A DNA stretch of 64,000 nt from Agrypnia vestita. Taxonomy: Eukaryota > Arthropoda > Insecta > Trichoptera > Phryganeidae. The DNA is taken from contig JADDOH010023666.1 in NCBI GenBank assembly GCA_016648135.1, positions 174,698 through 238,697 on the forward strand, written 5' to 3'. The position numbers were made by a program, and so were the translations under genes. The notes beneath the pieces are model-generated. The model did not search any database, was not told the origin of the DNA, and was given only the letters and a program-made list of their open reading frames with translations. This document shows, piece after piece, positions 12,091 to 24,640 of this stretch. Position 1 is the first letter of the stretch. Every line of letters starts with the position of its first letter.

Positions 12091-15000
12091 AAGGAAATTC
12101 GAGATCTTTTTCGATTTGATTTTATTGAGCAGAGGAGTTCTTAACTGACACTAGATTCTGCTTTTGTGTGAATTATATTAAATTTGGTTCTTTTTCATTG
12201 CCATTGCCTTACCTAGTCCCATCTGGGTTTATTATTTTGATTTTCGAATATACTTAAGGTTCTTATTATAGTAGCGAAATGCGGATAATTACCTTTTAAT
12301 TTATTTAGAAAGAAAACAATAACAAATTTTAAGATTTTAAGATTAACTATAATTTTTCGGATATAACGCGATTTCATGTGTAATAATTAAACATTTTTAA
12401 TTATTTTTCGCTTTCATTTTAAAAACATAGATTCATTTTATTTTACTAAAAATTAATATTTAATTGATTTGTACAAAAAAGGATAAGCACAATTTTTAAA
12501 GCTATTTATTTTGAAATAAATAAACGTCTTTCGACCGATTTTTGACTTTGACTTGTTTCTTTTTGATTTTTGAGTTTTTTCGTCATTTAAAAATGTACGG
12601 GTTCGGCACCTTGTTCCAACATTACTTGTACTAATATAACAAATATTTAACTCGAGCAAAAACACGATGGACACGCAATTTGTTGGTTATGACATAGAAG
12701 AAGATACAGGGCTATTCAATCTATCACCACATTTAAAATAAAATTATACCTTTATTTTATTACTATATTTATTAAACCTTCTTTTTATAGCGGAAAATCT
12801 ATCTCAAGCAGCCAAATTCGTTTGTCTTTTTGGTGTGCATTTGTGCATCTTTTTGTATCTAGAATTTAAAGGCCAACTCGAATTTAAGCACATCATTATC
12901 ATCAACTATGGCGCATTCATTTTTTTATGCTGTCAAAAAAAGAAAGAATGCTTTATTGTTTCCTATCCATTTTATGATTTTTTAGTAAGAAAAAAGGTTT
13001 TGAAAAAAATTTTTAAAGAACACACGGAGAAAATTAATTTGAAAATGTTGAGTTGAGATTTGATTGGTTTCGACCACCACAGACCACCGAAATATATCGA
13101 CGATCTCTACGTATTCTGTTGAATTGATTTTCGTTTTTATATCTTAGACGTTTTGATTAAATCTACATATTCGAACAATATTTAAAAAAAAGTTGTATTT
13201 GCATTTCGAATAGGTACAGCAAATTACGTATAAAGGAATGTTAAACTTTTTTTAGACATTATCCGAAAATATAGAATAAATTGGATATTTTGAGATGATG
13301 ATAAAACGGAAATTGAATTTTTGCAGATTCGACAGTATACGTAGATACCGTCGATATAGACATGAACTAGTGTAAATTTCTTAGTACAAGGTCTCTTTCA
13401 TTTGACTTGTTTAAAAAAATTACTACGACCTTGTAAAATTTGAAACAATTATGAAAAGGTCAAGCTGTATGCTATTGAAAGTACAATATAGTAAATAAGT
13501 CGCGCTTTTTTACAAAAAGCCTTTTTTCTTGAAGATCTTCAGTTTGGTAGGAAATTAAAAAAAATAAAAAACATAGTCTATTATAATAATAATTTTGTTT
13601 ACTAGGAGATTTAATTATGCAGGAATAAATACTTGAACTGCAACATAAATGTTCTTAAATATACGCTAAGGGGACAAACTTCCACTGTGTCCCAATCCCC
13701 TCGCTTAAGGAAGGGGTTTAGTATATCTGTGTACAATTTTATCCTCTGTGGTTTCGGCTTATTTATTTCATGCAATTAAGATTTCTTTTTTCTTCATATT
13801 TTTCAATGAAATAGAGGGGAATATGAAAATAATATTAATTAAAATCCATATCCCGGGCGAGGCCACTTGGTTTAACTACACATATCTATATTTCCACTGT
13901 AGTATATTATGTTATAATCACCGGATGAAGATATTAATGGAAACGTGCGTTAACCCATTCCGCAATGATATTCAGTCAGGATTATTGATTGCAAAGCTTG
14001 GGGAAGGTGGATAATGGTTATATATAATACAGTAGAAATCGAACTTATTCAAAAACGGGTAGTTTAGTAAGGATCATTACTTTAAAAAAATAGTAAAAAC
14101 CATCACTCTTTTCGCTGTTCTCGGTCCGAGTACATGTTGTAACTACGAATCCATGGCAATAAGTATTCATCATTTGTTTCCAACGAAATCTGTAAAAAAA
14201 CCGTAACATATCCGCGGTACGGGGTTGTGATCGTTCCGTTGCAGAAACATTAGGCCAAATCAGGGCATTTGTAGGCGGCCGCGTTCGGCGGTGAATCGTG
14301 TACATAAGCCATATTCGCCCGAAATATTTCCCCAAGCCTCTATTATTTTTCCAACAGAGAGTTTTGATCTATTATGTTAAAACTATTCCTTGTAAACCGT
14401 CATCACATTTCACTAATTGAATGCAATATAATACAATATATGTAATAATGAAATACGCAGCGAATAACTGAGGGACAGACGCGCAGAATCACCATATACC
14501 AATATACCACAAAACAACCAAAATTGTTTTTGTAGTCTGAGACAAACACCGATTTAGGTATCATATACAGTCAAATCTAATTATAAATAAATTCCCTGGA
14601 CCGTAAAAAAAAACAGTTCGTGATATCGAATATTATTTTATTTTATTTTAATTTGGAAACATATAATAAACTTGCTGTAACCCTTGTTGTTGCCTTTACA
14701 TATCGGTTCCATAGGGCCATAAAAATTTTAATAGTACACAATATATTTTTGCATTTGATATAGGTAGCTTTTGATACTTCCCAAGAGTGAAATTCCTTTT
14801 GCTATTTATTTTTTACATATTGTGTGTTAAACGAAAATGTTTGTTTATGGTGGATGATTACTCTCAAATATTTAATATCAGCTGCTTCTTTGAGTGCTTC
14901 CCCATGGTTGATTATTTTTGTTTTGTTGATATTTAATTTTAATTTATTTATTTTCTTACTTACAGAATATCTGAGCGATCTATTTCGCGATAGGCAGAGT

Positions 15001-16430
15001 TCTTTTATGCACTAACTGCAGTATGAATTCACCTATACATTGACTGCATCGCCTAAGTAATCAATCAGTTCAGTAGATATATTTTACGGTCATATACTAC
15101 ACACATTTAAAAGAAAAAATACCCAACTTTAATTTTATAGTTTTTCTATATAAGTTAATATACTTGTATTTATCTTGTTAATTGTTGTATTTTTTCTTCA
15201 CTTTCTTCTTTAGTGTATGCTGTTTGCAAATTATATTTTCTTATGACTTTTTGCATTTATATTGTTAATATTATTTTATTTTTTGTCATGTTTATGTACT
15301 TAGATAGCCATGCTTCTTTTTTTTAAAGACCAAATTAGGGCATATTATTATTATTAATAAATAATAAGTATTTAAAGCCCTATTGATTAAGATCATAGTT
15401 TAATTTGTTTATAATTTCTATATAATTGTCTTCAGATATGTAAACCTGCTAGTGCATCATCTGTGAATAATCAAATTTTATAATAATGACCTTTTAAAAC
15501 GATGTAATTATTTACCAACACGAGTGTCAGAATACTGCCTGTTTATTTGTTGAGCGCTTCGCAAAGGTGGATCTAAATTACAAAATAATTTTAAAACGAT
15601 TATTCGTGTGTATTATGTATTCAGCCTGACGCCGACGCATGACGTTGACACAACACAAATTTTCGCAGCCAAAATAAATTCATGTTTCAAAAACCACCGC
15701 AAAAATTCATACATAACGTTCTTCTCTTAAAACATATAACTTGTCTGTAGCACTGTAAAAAATACGGCGCGTTTACGTACCCTTTTCACGTAAGAGATGT
15801 TTTATTATGTGAAAATATTTTTGGTTTGGACGAGGTACAAGAATGCAAGGATCGAATAGAATCCCTACACGTTTAAAATTTTAAACCACTGCGCCTCCTA
15901 TTTTTCCATCCTAGATTTCATTTAATTTTCATCCGATAAATTATGACTTATAAAACCTGAAATAGGAAATGAGCATTTCAAAATGCAGAAACTTAATGCC
16001 CATGATAGACGTGTAGACGTATTAAATATCAGTCAAAACACACGGATTTCGCAATACTTGTTTACGCCAAAGACCGTCGCGTGATACGTGATTAACATCA
16101 TTGAACTTGAAATCCACGTATCTATACTTTCGCTATGATTTTATATCTCGTATAACTTGTTTATTTATATCATAACTCATCATTTTATTTTATGCATAGT
16201 TTCTATTTTCTCTAACATAAAAAATGTATTGTGTGACATGTTATTCTCTTGATTGTCTCCTTATTTCCTTTTCACATATCTGTTACAAAGAAGCCGCTAA
16301 ATAAAATCTAAAAATATATATTCGTCCGTAATTTGTTCGACTCGCACATTTTAGGACGCTATTGGACAAAAAAAGTCAAGAAACTTTTGTCGTTTGTCTT
16401 CGGGAAAGATGATTTACGTCCACTATTTGT
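12091..16430. other. Gene-free AT-rich stretch
   Basis: I see no supported gene or intact mobile element here. The ORFs at 12453-12674, 12835-13056, 13748-14014 and 14045-14335 show no domain, and their composition is that of the background. The 14824-15015 frame is hydrophobic but has no splice or domain support. Confidence 0.45.
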
Positions 16431-16670
16431 GACGCGCACTTAATGCTCAAGCCCGAGCGGCCTAATCTGCGAATTCGAGCCGCCCGACCTTCGCGGACTG
16501 ATCGATAAGCCTCGCCTCGCCAACTAAATAGGTCTTCCCGAAATAAGAATAATCGACGTGCGAACGCCGCCCAAGATTTAGCGGGTAGTCGGCCGCCTAC
16601 CCCAACAAGCAATCTAGTGCCGCCCGCCTAAAAACAGCCAGCGAAGCCGTCATGCGGGAGCGGCGGGTAT
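16431..16670. other. GC-rich island, function unknown
   Basis: About 240 bases rich in CpG sit in AT-rich surroundings (GCGGGTAGTCGGCCGCC, GGGAGCGGCGGGTATTTGCAT). An octamer-like ATTTGCAT and a TACGTCA lie at its right edge, which would suit a promoter, but I see no exon beside it. The minus-strand 78-residue ORF inside is probably only a result of the GC content. Confidence 0.3.
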
Positions 16671-16837
16671 TTGCATACGTCACAACTTATTCAACTTAGC
16701 ACCGGTATTTCCAGAGGTCGTAAGTCGAGAATACACAGCGCAAGCACGTACCTCCCTATTTATCAGATGCGTGCAGTCAGTAATACATACATTGCTGCAC
16801 AAGTTGTACGTGTACATTTATTTTTTAAAAAGAAGCG

Positions 16838-16946
16838 AATTCAAGTATTTATAAATAAAATAATGAAAACTTTGTTTAAACCACGCATAAATTTTGTTTT
16901 AAAAAATTCAATATATTTTTGGAACGATGCTCCCTTCTTCAGGACA
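16838..16946 (-). repeat. Penelope-type tail, minus copy
   Basis: The minus strand reads TTCATGTCCTGAAGAAGGG, AGCATCGTTCC, then GTGGTTTAAACAAAG and TTTTCATTATTTT. The same ordered blocks occur on the plus strand at 17655-17755, and more loosely on the minus strand at 45370-45480. The CTGAAGA-stem-GAAA-like layout resembles Penelope element tails. Confidence 0.45.
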
Positions 16947-17091
16947 TGAATAGACTGAAATTAATTATCAAATATAGATTTGGTTATAGTGCGAGGGGGT
17001 TAGGGGGGCGTGGTTACAATTACGCAGTTACAAAGTAATTATATTAGGAAAAGGTTTAAGAGAGGACTGTTTACAAAGTTTTTTTTTATAA

Positions 17092-17264
17092 AAAATAGAG
17101 TTGCAAACACGGAATGCGTGTCACATCAATATTCTTACTGTTTTCAAACTAAGCTAAACGCTTGTGCTATGAAAATAGGTCTGACTTGCTGGTCTGGAGT
17201 GAGGTTCGAACCCGCGAACTTTGAATCACGAGGCGAGAGTCCTTACCACAAGACCAATTAGCTA
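17092..17264 (-). repeat. tRNA-derived SINE family S1, copy 1
   Basis: The minus strand opens with a tRNA-like head: TTGGTCTTGTGGTAAGGAC as the A-box region and GCGGGTTCGAACCTCAC as the B-box region. The body follows: CCAGACCAGCAAGTCAGA, CTATTTTCATAGCACAAG and TGATGTGACACGCATTCCG. It matches 36071-36253 nearly base for base. The head is like a Gly/Asp/Glu-type tRNA, but acceptor pairing is lost, so it is a SINE and not a tRNA gene. Confidence 0.75.
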
Positions 17265-17654
17265 CTCTTTATTTGATTACTTATAATATTTAAGTTAGTA
17301 TTAATACTTTTTGTAATTTCTAATGCTTCTAGATTATCCAAATGAAACCCCCTAGTATTTATTGCTATGTGAAATTTTGAAACCGGTTGTTTAATATCGA
17401 AAGAGTGATTAAATTATATTAGAAGGTATGAAAATTCCGAATAATTATTATTGCTAAGACATCTCAAATGCTCGTTGACTCTAATGTCAAAAATTATTCA
17501 TGTTTTTCCTATGTAAAAATAATTACGATTCCTACAATTTAATTGATAAATGTCCGATTTTTTAATGTTTAATTCCTTATCCTTTTTATATTCATATATC
17601 CAATTTATTTGTAGAAAAGGCTGGCTGTATTGTACTTGGATTTTTTTTTGTTTT

Positions 17655-17760
17655 TCAGTACATTCATTGCCCTGAAGAAGACAGCATCGCTTCCGAAACA
17701 TTTTTTTTTTGAGAAAGTATAGTTAAAATAAAGTTTTCATTATTTTGTTTAAAAAATGGT
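17655..17760 (+). repeat. Penelope-type tail with hammerhead-like motif
   Basis: CCTGAAGAAGACAGCATCGC is followed by TTCCGAAACA, then AAAATAAAGTTTTCATT. It is the inverted partner of 16838-16946. CTGAAGA plus a short stem plus GAAAC resembles a hammerhead core with one core base changed (CTGAAGA for CTGATGA). Confidence 0.45.
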
Positions 17761-18164
17761 ACCACAGAGTGAATTTGTAAAATTTGAAGAAGTTTAGTAT
17801 TTATAGTCCACTTTTTTATTCATATTATTAGTGTACCTTTATTAAATTTTTTGTTACTATATTTTAGTGTTTAAAATTATATTATTATTGTTTATTATGT
17901 TATTAGTGTTTAAAAATACAACACTACAATAAAAAATAAAAGAAATACAAATTGTAGACAGATGGATTTCTTTTGAATGATTAATATCGCTGTGGTGGAA
18001 ATATATATTTTTGGAAAAATGGCTATCAAAATTTATTTAGTAAAGTTATGCAGAAACTTGGCGGTCCACAATTTGGATGAAAACGACGCCATTTTTGTAA
18101 GACCCCACCCCAATCCTCACGCCGTCCTTTAGCTTAGGTTTAGGGTTTAGTATTACTAACATTA

Positions 18165-18195
18165 CTGAAGACGATCCGTTAGCATCGAAAACGTC
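18165..18195 (+). repeat. Hammerhead-like CTGAAGA...GAAAA motif
   Basis: ACTGAAGACGATCCGTTAGC is followed by ATCGAAAACGTC. CGAT and ATCG can pair between CTGAAGA and GAAAA. It looks like another eroded Penelope-type tail. The flanks hold nothing else that I recognise. Confidence 0.3.
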
Positions 18196-19268
18196 ATAAT
18201 CGTTATATATAAATAATGAAACAAATTTATCATTTTTAATATACTTTTTAATTAATATTTAACTTATGTACAGTGTTTTAAACCTATTCGGATAGGGGGT
18301 GGGGTTGCGTAGTGAGGAAGATTTTTCAATCAATAACGGATAATTGGCTAAGTTTTTTTGTTTCTCATATTTTTTGTTTTTCTTTTGACTCATACAGGTA
18401 CTGCTAGAATCTCAAGATAAAATTTATAGTTAAAATTAAGACTCAAATTAAATGACGTATGTATATGCATTGTATAATATCATGAAACATTTAAATATTT
18501 TACCTGAATTATTAAAATATATTCAAACATCAATCTCTTGTATCTGTAGTACTTTGACGAAATTAATTTAAAACAAAAGGCGATAGTACTCCAAAAAGAT
18601 TTAAATGGTCTCGGATGTTTTAAAAGTTATTCAGAAAATGATTGTTCTCAACAGCTTTCAAGAAATTTAATAACTTCAGAGCTTCCGTCAACAGAGTTCC
18701 AGAAAAGTTCCAACGTAATTATTAAGGTTACTTTTACGTTTATCATTAATTGAAATTTTGAATTCTCTCACTAAAACAAAGAATTTAGAGGTATCCCGAA
18801 GGATTATTACGATTGATATAATATTGGTTTAGGATCAGGTTGAGTCGGTTCTGAAAATTTATAATAAAGTAATTGTTTTAAATATCTTTTGAAGTACATT
18901 GGTATCTTATTGCTATCGTTTTTCATTTTCACAGAGTATATATTAAAGAGATTATCATTTAAAGAAATATACTTCATGGAACGCGTTGAGAGTGAAATTT
19001 TGTAACGTCATTAATTTCTTTATAATATTTTTTTTTAAATATGTTTTTTCTTTTTTTTAAACTTGGGTCAATAAAGCCTTGGATCAATCCAATACAGTAG
19101 TTTTTTTTTAAACATAGACCTATAAAGCCTTGGATCACTACAGGACAGTATTTTTTTCTTTTTTGGGAAGCGACATGTAACAGTACCGTCATTTTTGACG
19201 AGCTACTATTAAAACAATAGCAATTCTTAGAAGTGAATACATCAAGTTTGAATACGATGTTACGAAAA

Positions 19269-19560
19269 TTACATATGGTCCGGGAGTTGTATTAATTCAT
19301 CTTCATCCCCTTGTTCTAGTAGGCTCGGGGCCCAATGACTCGGTTTCCATGTTCCCCTGTCTTGCGCTGTTTCTGTATGAGTCAACCAGTCAAGATTCAT
19401 TCTGTTTTTTTTCTGTTGCCTCTCCCAGCTTAATCTGGGACGAGCCACCGGCCATCGTCCTTCCGGGGTTGCTAGGAAGATTCTTCTTGGTATTCGTTCC
19501 TCTGGCATTCTTAGCACGTGTCGGTTAGGGTTCGTAAGCACGTAAGAGTCCCATGCCGAG
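19269..19560 (-). pseudogene. LINE ORF2 C-terminal fossil
   Basis: The minus-strand frame contains NRHVLRMPEERIPRRIF, then PEGRWPVARPRLSWE, then ETAQDRGTWK. This is the conserved tail of RTE/Jockey-type ORF2 proteins (R..GRPR.RW, then AQDR..W). Only the last 90 or so codons are present, with no reverse transcriptase core upstream. It is a remnant with no expected function. Confidence 0.7.
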
Positions 19561-19835
19561 TGTGTGCCTTATGTCGGCACTTCTGCTCCAGGAGTTTTAA
19601 TTGTTGTTTATTATCTCCATAAAAAAAAATTATATACCTACATTTAATTTTATTACCCCGTATAGATTTTTTGTCTTCATTGATGGCAATTCTAATTTTA
19701 GTTGTTTAGACAATCTATGTTCCAACGCAAGGTATATAACACAACACTTTTTTATGTATGCCAAGGAAATATAACATCTAAAGCACGTACATAAGTATAC
19801 ACACCCATTACTTTTAAACAGAGACGTCAACATTC

Positions 19836-19945
19836 TTACAGTTTGTCAACAAAGCTAAATGGTTGTGCTTTGAAAATAGGACTATTTTGGTTTCTTCCAG
19901 AACCTCGGTTCGCAGTTCCGACCACTAGATGAATAAAAAGGATTT
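19836..19945 (-). repeat. SINE family S1, decayed copy
   Basis: CTATTTTCAAAGCACAACC and AGCTTTGTTGACAAACTG on the minus strand match the S1 body. The head is reduced to a B-box-like GGAACTGCGAACCGAGG. This is an old, truncated copy. Confidence 0.5.
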
Positions 19946-20084
19946 CCAGTATAGCCTTTGTCTTATTAACCAAGGCGAATAAAGACATTACATCCGAGCG
20001 AAGGTAAATTTCAAAACCATTTTCCGAGATGGCATTATTTTATCTACATTCAACTAAAATTTGAATGTCATCCGCCTGAACGAG

Positions 20085-20205
20085 ATCTGACGGCGGTATT
20101 CCCCGGCCGCCTCCTTGAGAAATATCTCACGTAGTCGGCGAATTGTTGGCTGTCTGGTTGCAGGTTCCGAGGGAGATTTCCTCCGCGGTACCGACTACTG
20201 AGCAG
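20085..20205. other. Small GC-rich island, unassigned
   Basis: CpG-rich sequence (CCCCGGCCGCCTCC, CCTCCGCGGTACCG) without an open frame or a recognisable motif. It is either the core of a transposon that I cannot place or a regulatory patch. Confidence 0.25.
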
Positions 20206-21284
20206 AGCGTAAAAAAAAACACCAAATGAAAAACATATATCAATTTTGCAAAGTGGAGAGATCCGTGCATTTTAAAAGGGTAATCCCCACTCGCCGAGAC
20301 GCACATGAATTGGCTGAACTAGTGAAATATATAATGTAACGAGATGGAGAACCAAAAAAATGTGTGTCCCAGGTAGGCTATTTTATTTAATTTTTCTAGT
20401 CTCCTTCTATCTATGTACAAGCCCGCATCATCCGTTTCTATCGTAATCACCATCATCATCATAAATTATATAATATAACAAAATCACTATATTTAATTAA
20501 TATAAATTATTATTATTTATTTATTTTGTTTCTTCATTATATTCCAAAAGTGTACAAAACATTAATAAAATATCATCACAATTACACTTTTTCTAAATGT
20601 AGATTATAACACCCCACTAGGTGAAACCTGTTTTGGGGGAAACAGTCATGTTTCTCAATTTAATTGTTTTATTATTCTAGCTCACAATTATACAATATAA
20701 GAAATGAGTCATAATACAAAAAAGAATGGATTGATCAAGAAACAAGAATAAAGAGGTAGATGAAATAACTAGGGAGACGAAAATAATAATATTAAAGATA
20801 TTTTATGTGTCTACCTATATATAAAAACATCCAATCTTTAAATTTACAAAGAATGATCTGTTCTCACTACTATAATTCCATCATTAAATATGACGCGGAA
20901 AAGCCCGAAGACATCGTCAGTTCATATTGCATCAACAGTACACTAACGACCCCTAGCGTAGAAGGAAGCAACACACCTCCACATTCAATCTATGCATTAC
21001 AATAGTGCACACAATCTGCAACCGCGCAAGAAATAATCTGGACATACTTGACCCCTGCGGCGATAGGGCACTTTCCTGATGACGCTGTGATACGACTCCA
21101 GAGAAACATCGTGAATCGAATCTCAACACATCCACACGGTTCGAATAAAATATTCGTTGTTTCAATACCTTACTACATATCCATAATACCTTAATATTAT
21201 AAATCTCTAATCTTATTTTGTTTTGATACTTTTTTCAATTGTTTCATTTTTATGGGACTCTGATCCATGGTCGTAGTCAGTGAT

Positions 21285-21410
21285 AAGTGCTACGATCCCT
21301 TGACATCGCAATCATGGTCCAACCTGCCGGGCGCCCGCCCACCTCCTGTAGCTCTGTTTTGACATTATCCGCTAACCTACGTCTCGGTCTTAATCCTGTT
21401 GGCTTGTTTA
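21285..21410 (-). pseudogene. LINE ORF2 C-terminal fossil
   Basis: The minus strand reads LRPRRRLADNVKTEL, then GWTMIAMSRDR, the usual RPRRRW.DNV.....A.DR ending of an insect LINE protein. Only about 40 codons survive. Confidence 0.5.
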
Positions 21411-21649
21411 TGAGAGCTTTTTGCATGTTCGGGTTACTTTTTGCATCACAGTTAACGTTTCTCCCACCTAGTTGTATATCGTAAAAACCACGCTCACGTA
21501 CGTTGTGTCATTTGCAAACGCCTAAAATTCTAAAATAAGTAAATTAATTATTTTACTTCAACCATATTAGTGTCCCTAGCATAGTCCCATCAAATATATG
21601 GAAGGTTTTCAGACTTGAACATTAAAAAATTTGATAATGTGTACACGCT

Positions 21650-21790
21650 CTTACGATGGAATTGGTAAAGGTTGCATTGTGTAAAATGATCACTTAAGAA
21701 AGCTCATACAGGTTGTTAGCCATAAGCCAACGTGTATAAGACTTCAACACACGTTTTTCATATAAACAGCTTCGTCTCTGTGAGATTTCT
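21650..21790 (+). repeat. Dispersed repeat R-A, copy 2
   Basis: It matches the reverse complement of 1960-2115 in block order (TCTTACGATG, GTTGCATTGT, TTGTTAGCC, AGCTTCGTCTCT). It lies directly upstream of a LINE fossil and may be part of that element's non-coding sequence, but copy 1 has no LINE coding sequence beside it. Confidence 0.55.
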
Positions 21791-21859
21791 ATAATTTATC
21801 ATAATTAAAATAATAATCCTGCAGTGGGCAAATCCAGTAATTGTGTTCTCAGAACATAC

Positions 21860-22245
21860 ATAGAAAAATATTATTCAGTTCAAGGTTAAGTCAAACCTGT
21901 ATCAGACCGATAATGACCTTTGGTATCAAAATGAGAGCTGAGAAAGTTTGCAATAAATCACATCTTAAAACCACAGAGATGAAAAATAACAGCCACGACT
22001 CTACGCGAAAGAATGATAAACACAACGATCAGAAAAATTTATGATATCCAAGATGTCAGATGGGGAGACCAATGAGAAGATATTGAAGAGACCATTGAAA
22101 AGAATGGACTCCCAAAGACTATCACACCTTGCCCTACGTGGGAAATCAGAGGGGAGGAGAATGCCTGGAAGACCTCCCAAGGCAGCTGGGAGTCTGCATT
22201 ACAAGAGGCGGCTAACTCTGCATAAACAGTCTCCTTGGCTTTCAG
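21860..22245 (+). pseudogene. LINE reverse-transcriptase C-terminal fossil, frameshifted
   Basis: One frame reads TCIRPIMTFGIKMRAE, then LKTTEMKN, matching the post-polymerase region of insect LINEs (..RP.MTYG.E.RAET...LLRTTEM). A second frame, starting near 22040, gives LKRMDSQRLSHLALRGKSEG, then RRMPGRPPK (..RMD..RL...AL....GRR..GRPPKRW). The frame change and internal stops show a dead copy. Confidence 0.65.
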
Positions 22246-23227
22246 CCAGTATAAGAAGAACGAAGAACATTATTACTAAATTAAATCAATCATATTGTAC
22301 AGTAAACTTAAGTCGGCAAGCATTTGATAGCACACGCTACTTAATAATAAAACGTGAACTTTTTAGGACGTATATGAACAAATATTTTATATATTACAAC
22401 AATGATATTGGTCCAGCGATAAGTCGGCACTGGTTACTTCTGTTCTAACATATAAAAGGAAAACGCGTTAAACGCTTACTCAAAATTCGTACACCTATGG
22501 TAAAAAAGTAAAAAATAACAATTCAACATAGATAAAGATATTCTTAAAATAGTGCAAACAAAAATGTATTCCAATATATTATCACGAGATTGAAGAAATG
22601 GAAAGAATTACACGTAATCGAGGATTTTACGGCACTCTGGACGTTTTACAGTAAGTTAAAAATCAGTGTTTTGAAGTCGGTCGATCATACTTAAAACTTC
22701 GACATTCCCTAATTAAGGGGTGACATAACCACGGAAAAGTTTATTGTGAGTTCCGAGATTCCATAAAAACCAGCAGTGACTGCGAAACGACCAGCAACAA
22801 TAAATTACGAGAGTACCTACTTACCGGGCGTTAAATGAATAAGTGCGACCACAGACGTGTGAATATTCTGGAAAGACGAGTATCAAGTGCTCCACGAACA
22901 AATGATTAGTGCGCAATCATGTGAATTAAGGAATAGTGATTCAATTAATTTCATATCCAATGGCTCTGGTGTATAAATAAAACTTTAATCTCTTTAGTCT
23001 CTCACAGCCGCGATCCCGTGACCATATATATATAAACAATTTTCGAGAATTTTAACCAATTAAAAACGAACACCAAAAAAAAAATTCTTTACAAACATTA
23101 TCTATTGTATGTTATTAGAAATTAAATCAATTATTTAGCATTGTTGCGTATAATGAATGAGCCCATCTCCTTTACCTAACAGTATTTTTTTTCATATTTA
23201 TAACGAACGTAGAGTACAGTTTGATAT

Positions 23228-23805
23228 TGTAACGAGGCTAAAAAGAATTACGCACTTCTGTCAAGTGACAGTTGTTTGAAGTTGGCACAACACTATCGAA
23301 GTGTCTAGAATTACTTACAGCTTTCGAGAGACGTCTGCAACTTTTCAGGAACATCTGGAAGTTACGAGAACTTGCGAGTAAACACAGAAAAGTCTAGTAA
23401 ATACTAGAGAATTCACGAGGGTTCGGAAATCCAACGTGATCGGGTATAAATAAACGGATCCAGGCCGCAGAGGGTCGTTGTTATTCAGACGTTTCTTACA
23501 ACGTGGCTCTAGCGGCGATAACGAACCGAAAAATGTGTTATCATCAGGCGTGTGAACTAAGCGATAGCTAATTAAGTGAAGTACTTACTCTTTTGCGATA
23601 TTTGAGCGGAAACTTCTCAGTGTTACCCAGTGAAATTAAAGATTTATGGATGAGTGATAAATAACGAAACAGTTTCACTTAAAATAATAGCGTTAAGTTA
23701 AATAGTGTTGAGTGACTTTGTATATCAAATAATTGATTAATCAGTAATTAATAAATCCGTTATTAAATTAGAGCGATTTCATTAATTCCTATCGCAACCA
23801 CGACA
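23228..23805 (+). mobile_element. Solo LTR, Gypsy-like
   Basis: The segment starts TGTAACGAGG and ends ACCACGACA. A TATAAATA lies at 23445-23452, a TTATTCAGACG initiator-like sequence about 35 bases on, and AATAAAT near the 3' part. This is the TGT...ACA layout of a retrotransposon LTR with U3, R and U5. No coding sequence or primer site follows, so it is a solo LTR. Its last 130 bases recur at 45920-46062. No matching target duplication was seen, so the exact ends are inferred. The superfamily is a guess. Confidence 0.6.
23445..23452 (+). promoter_or_regulatory. TATA box of solo LTR
   Basis: TATAAATA is followed 30-40 bases downstream by TTATTCAGACG. This is a normal core-promoter arrangement within the LTR. 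Confidence 0.5.
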
Positions 23806-23926
23806 CATGACAATAAATTATGTGTCCAAACAGTTTTTTTTAGTATGACCAGTGACGTTTTCTGGGATTAATCAAATAATAGAATAAAAGTAAAATTTAA
23901 TTAATACTCATTGTACACGTCTTAAC

Positions 23927-24160
23927 AATATCGAGGGTGGAAAGCTAACAGGACGTTAGTGAGTATTTTGAAGTTTACAGGAGACCAAAAGAATTTTTTG
24001 TCAATCTGATTTTATTAATGTTTATTTTATTATCAAACGACTTGCATATGTTTTTTGGATAAATAAATAGGAAAATTGTTAAAAATAAAAGAAATATTGA
24101 CAAAATCAGAATTTTATTTTGCTCTCCTGCAAGGTTCGAAACCTACCGAACTCTCGATGT
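23927..24160 (+). repeat. Foldback MITE family M1, copy 1
   Basis: The left part (ATATCGAGGGTGGAAAGC, GGACGTTAGTGAGTATTTTG, TTTACAGGAGACCAAAAG) is answered by an inverted right part (TTTTGCTCTCCTGCAAGGTT). The same element is at 56321-56568. It is non-coding, with an AT-rich centre. The long inverted ends and small size mark a non-autonomous DNA element. Confidence 0.6.
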
Positions 24161-24601
24161 ATATTTTGTAATATTTTAAAAAAATGTGTAAATCTTGTAG
24201 GCGAAAAGCATATTTTTTTTTACTTAAACAGAAATAAACAAACGCGCGTGCTTATTTCTCATTCCAAACCTATAATTATTTGTTCGGATAAAGGGACCTC
24301 CCCTTTCTTAATTAAAATGCTCAATTCACAGCCTCCCGCACGTGAAATAAGACGCAGTAATGTAATACTGCTCCGTGATTGGAAAACACATTATTTACAC
24401 AATTTCCCCGCGAGATTCCCGACCGCGTCTCGGCGCGCCGCTGGCAGAATACAAAACACACAAATTTTCTATTTCAATGGTTCGAGATCACGTAATATAA
24501 AACAACTTTTTGTTTTACAGCTTGACGTTACGACATAACTCATCTGGAACGCCTTCCCGAATAAAAATTGAACCTTTTACATACCCGCCCGGCGATATTA
24601 G

Positions 24602-24640
24602 GTATAAAACTGTCCCCCTTGCCACTCGCAGAACCAGTCG
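24602..24640 (+). promoter_or_regulatory. Possible TATA promoter
   Basis: GGTATAAAACTG is followed about 30 bases later by CTCGCAGAACCAGTCG. The spacing would suit a core promoter, and the upstream 150 bases are GC-rich. No exon that I can recognise begins here, so the call is weak. Confidence 0.15.

Noticed and set aside
14824..15015. Hydrophobic 63-residue ORF as a signal-peptide exon for the receptor gene
   Set aside because: It lies 19 kb upstream, with several polar breaks, no strong donor in phase 2 and an AT-rich composition that favours hydrophobic codons by chance.
17160..17264. tRNA gene on the minus strand
   Set aside because: The B box is good, but acceptor and D-arm pairing is broken, and the same sequence with a shared body occurs at 36071-36253. 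It is a SINE.
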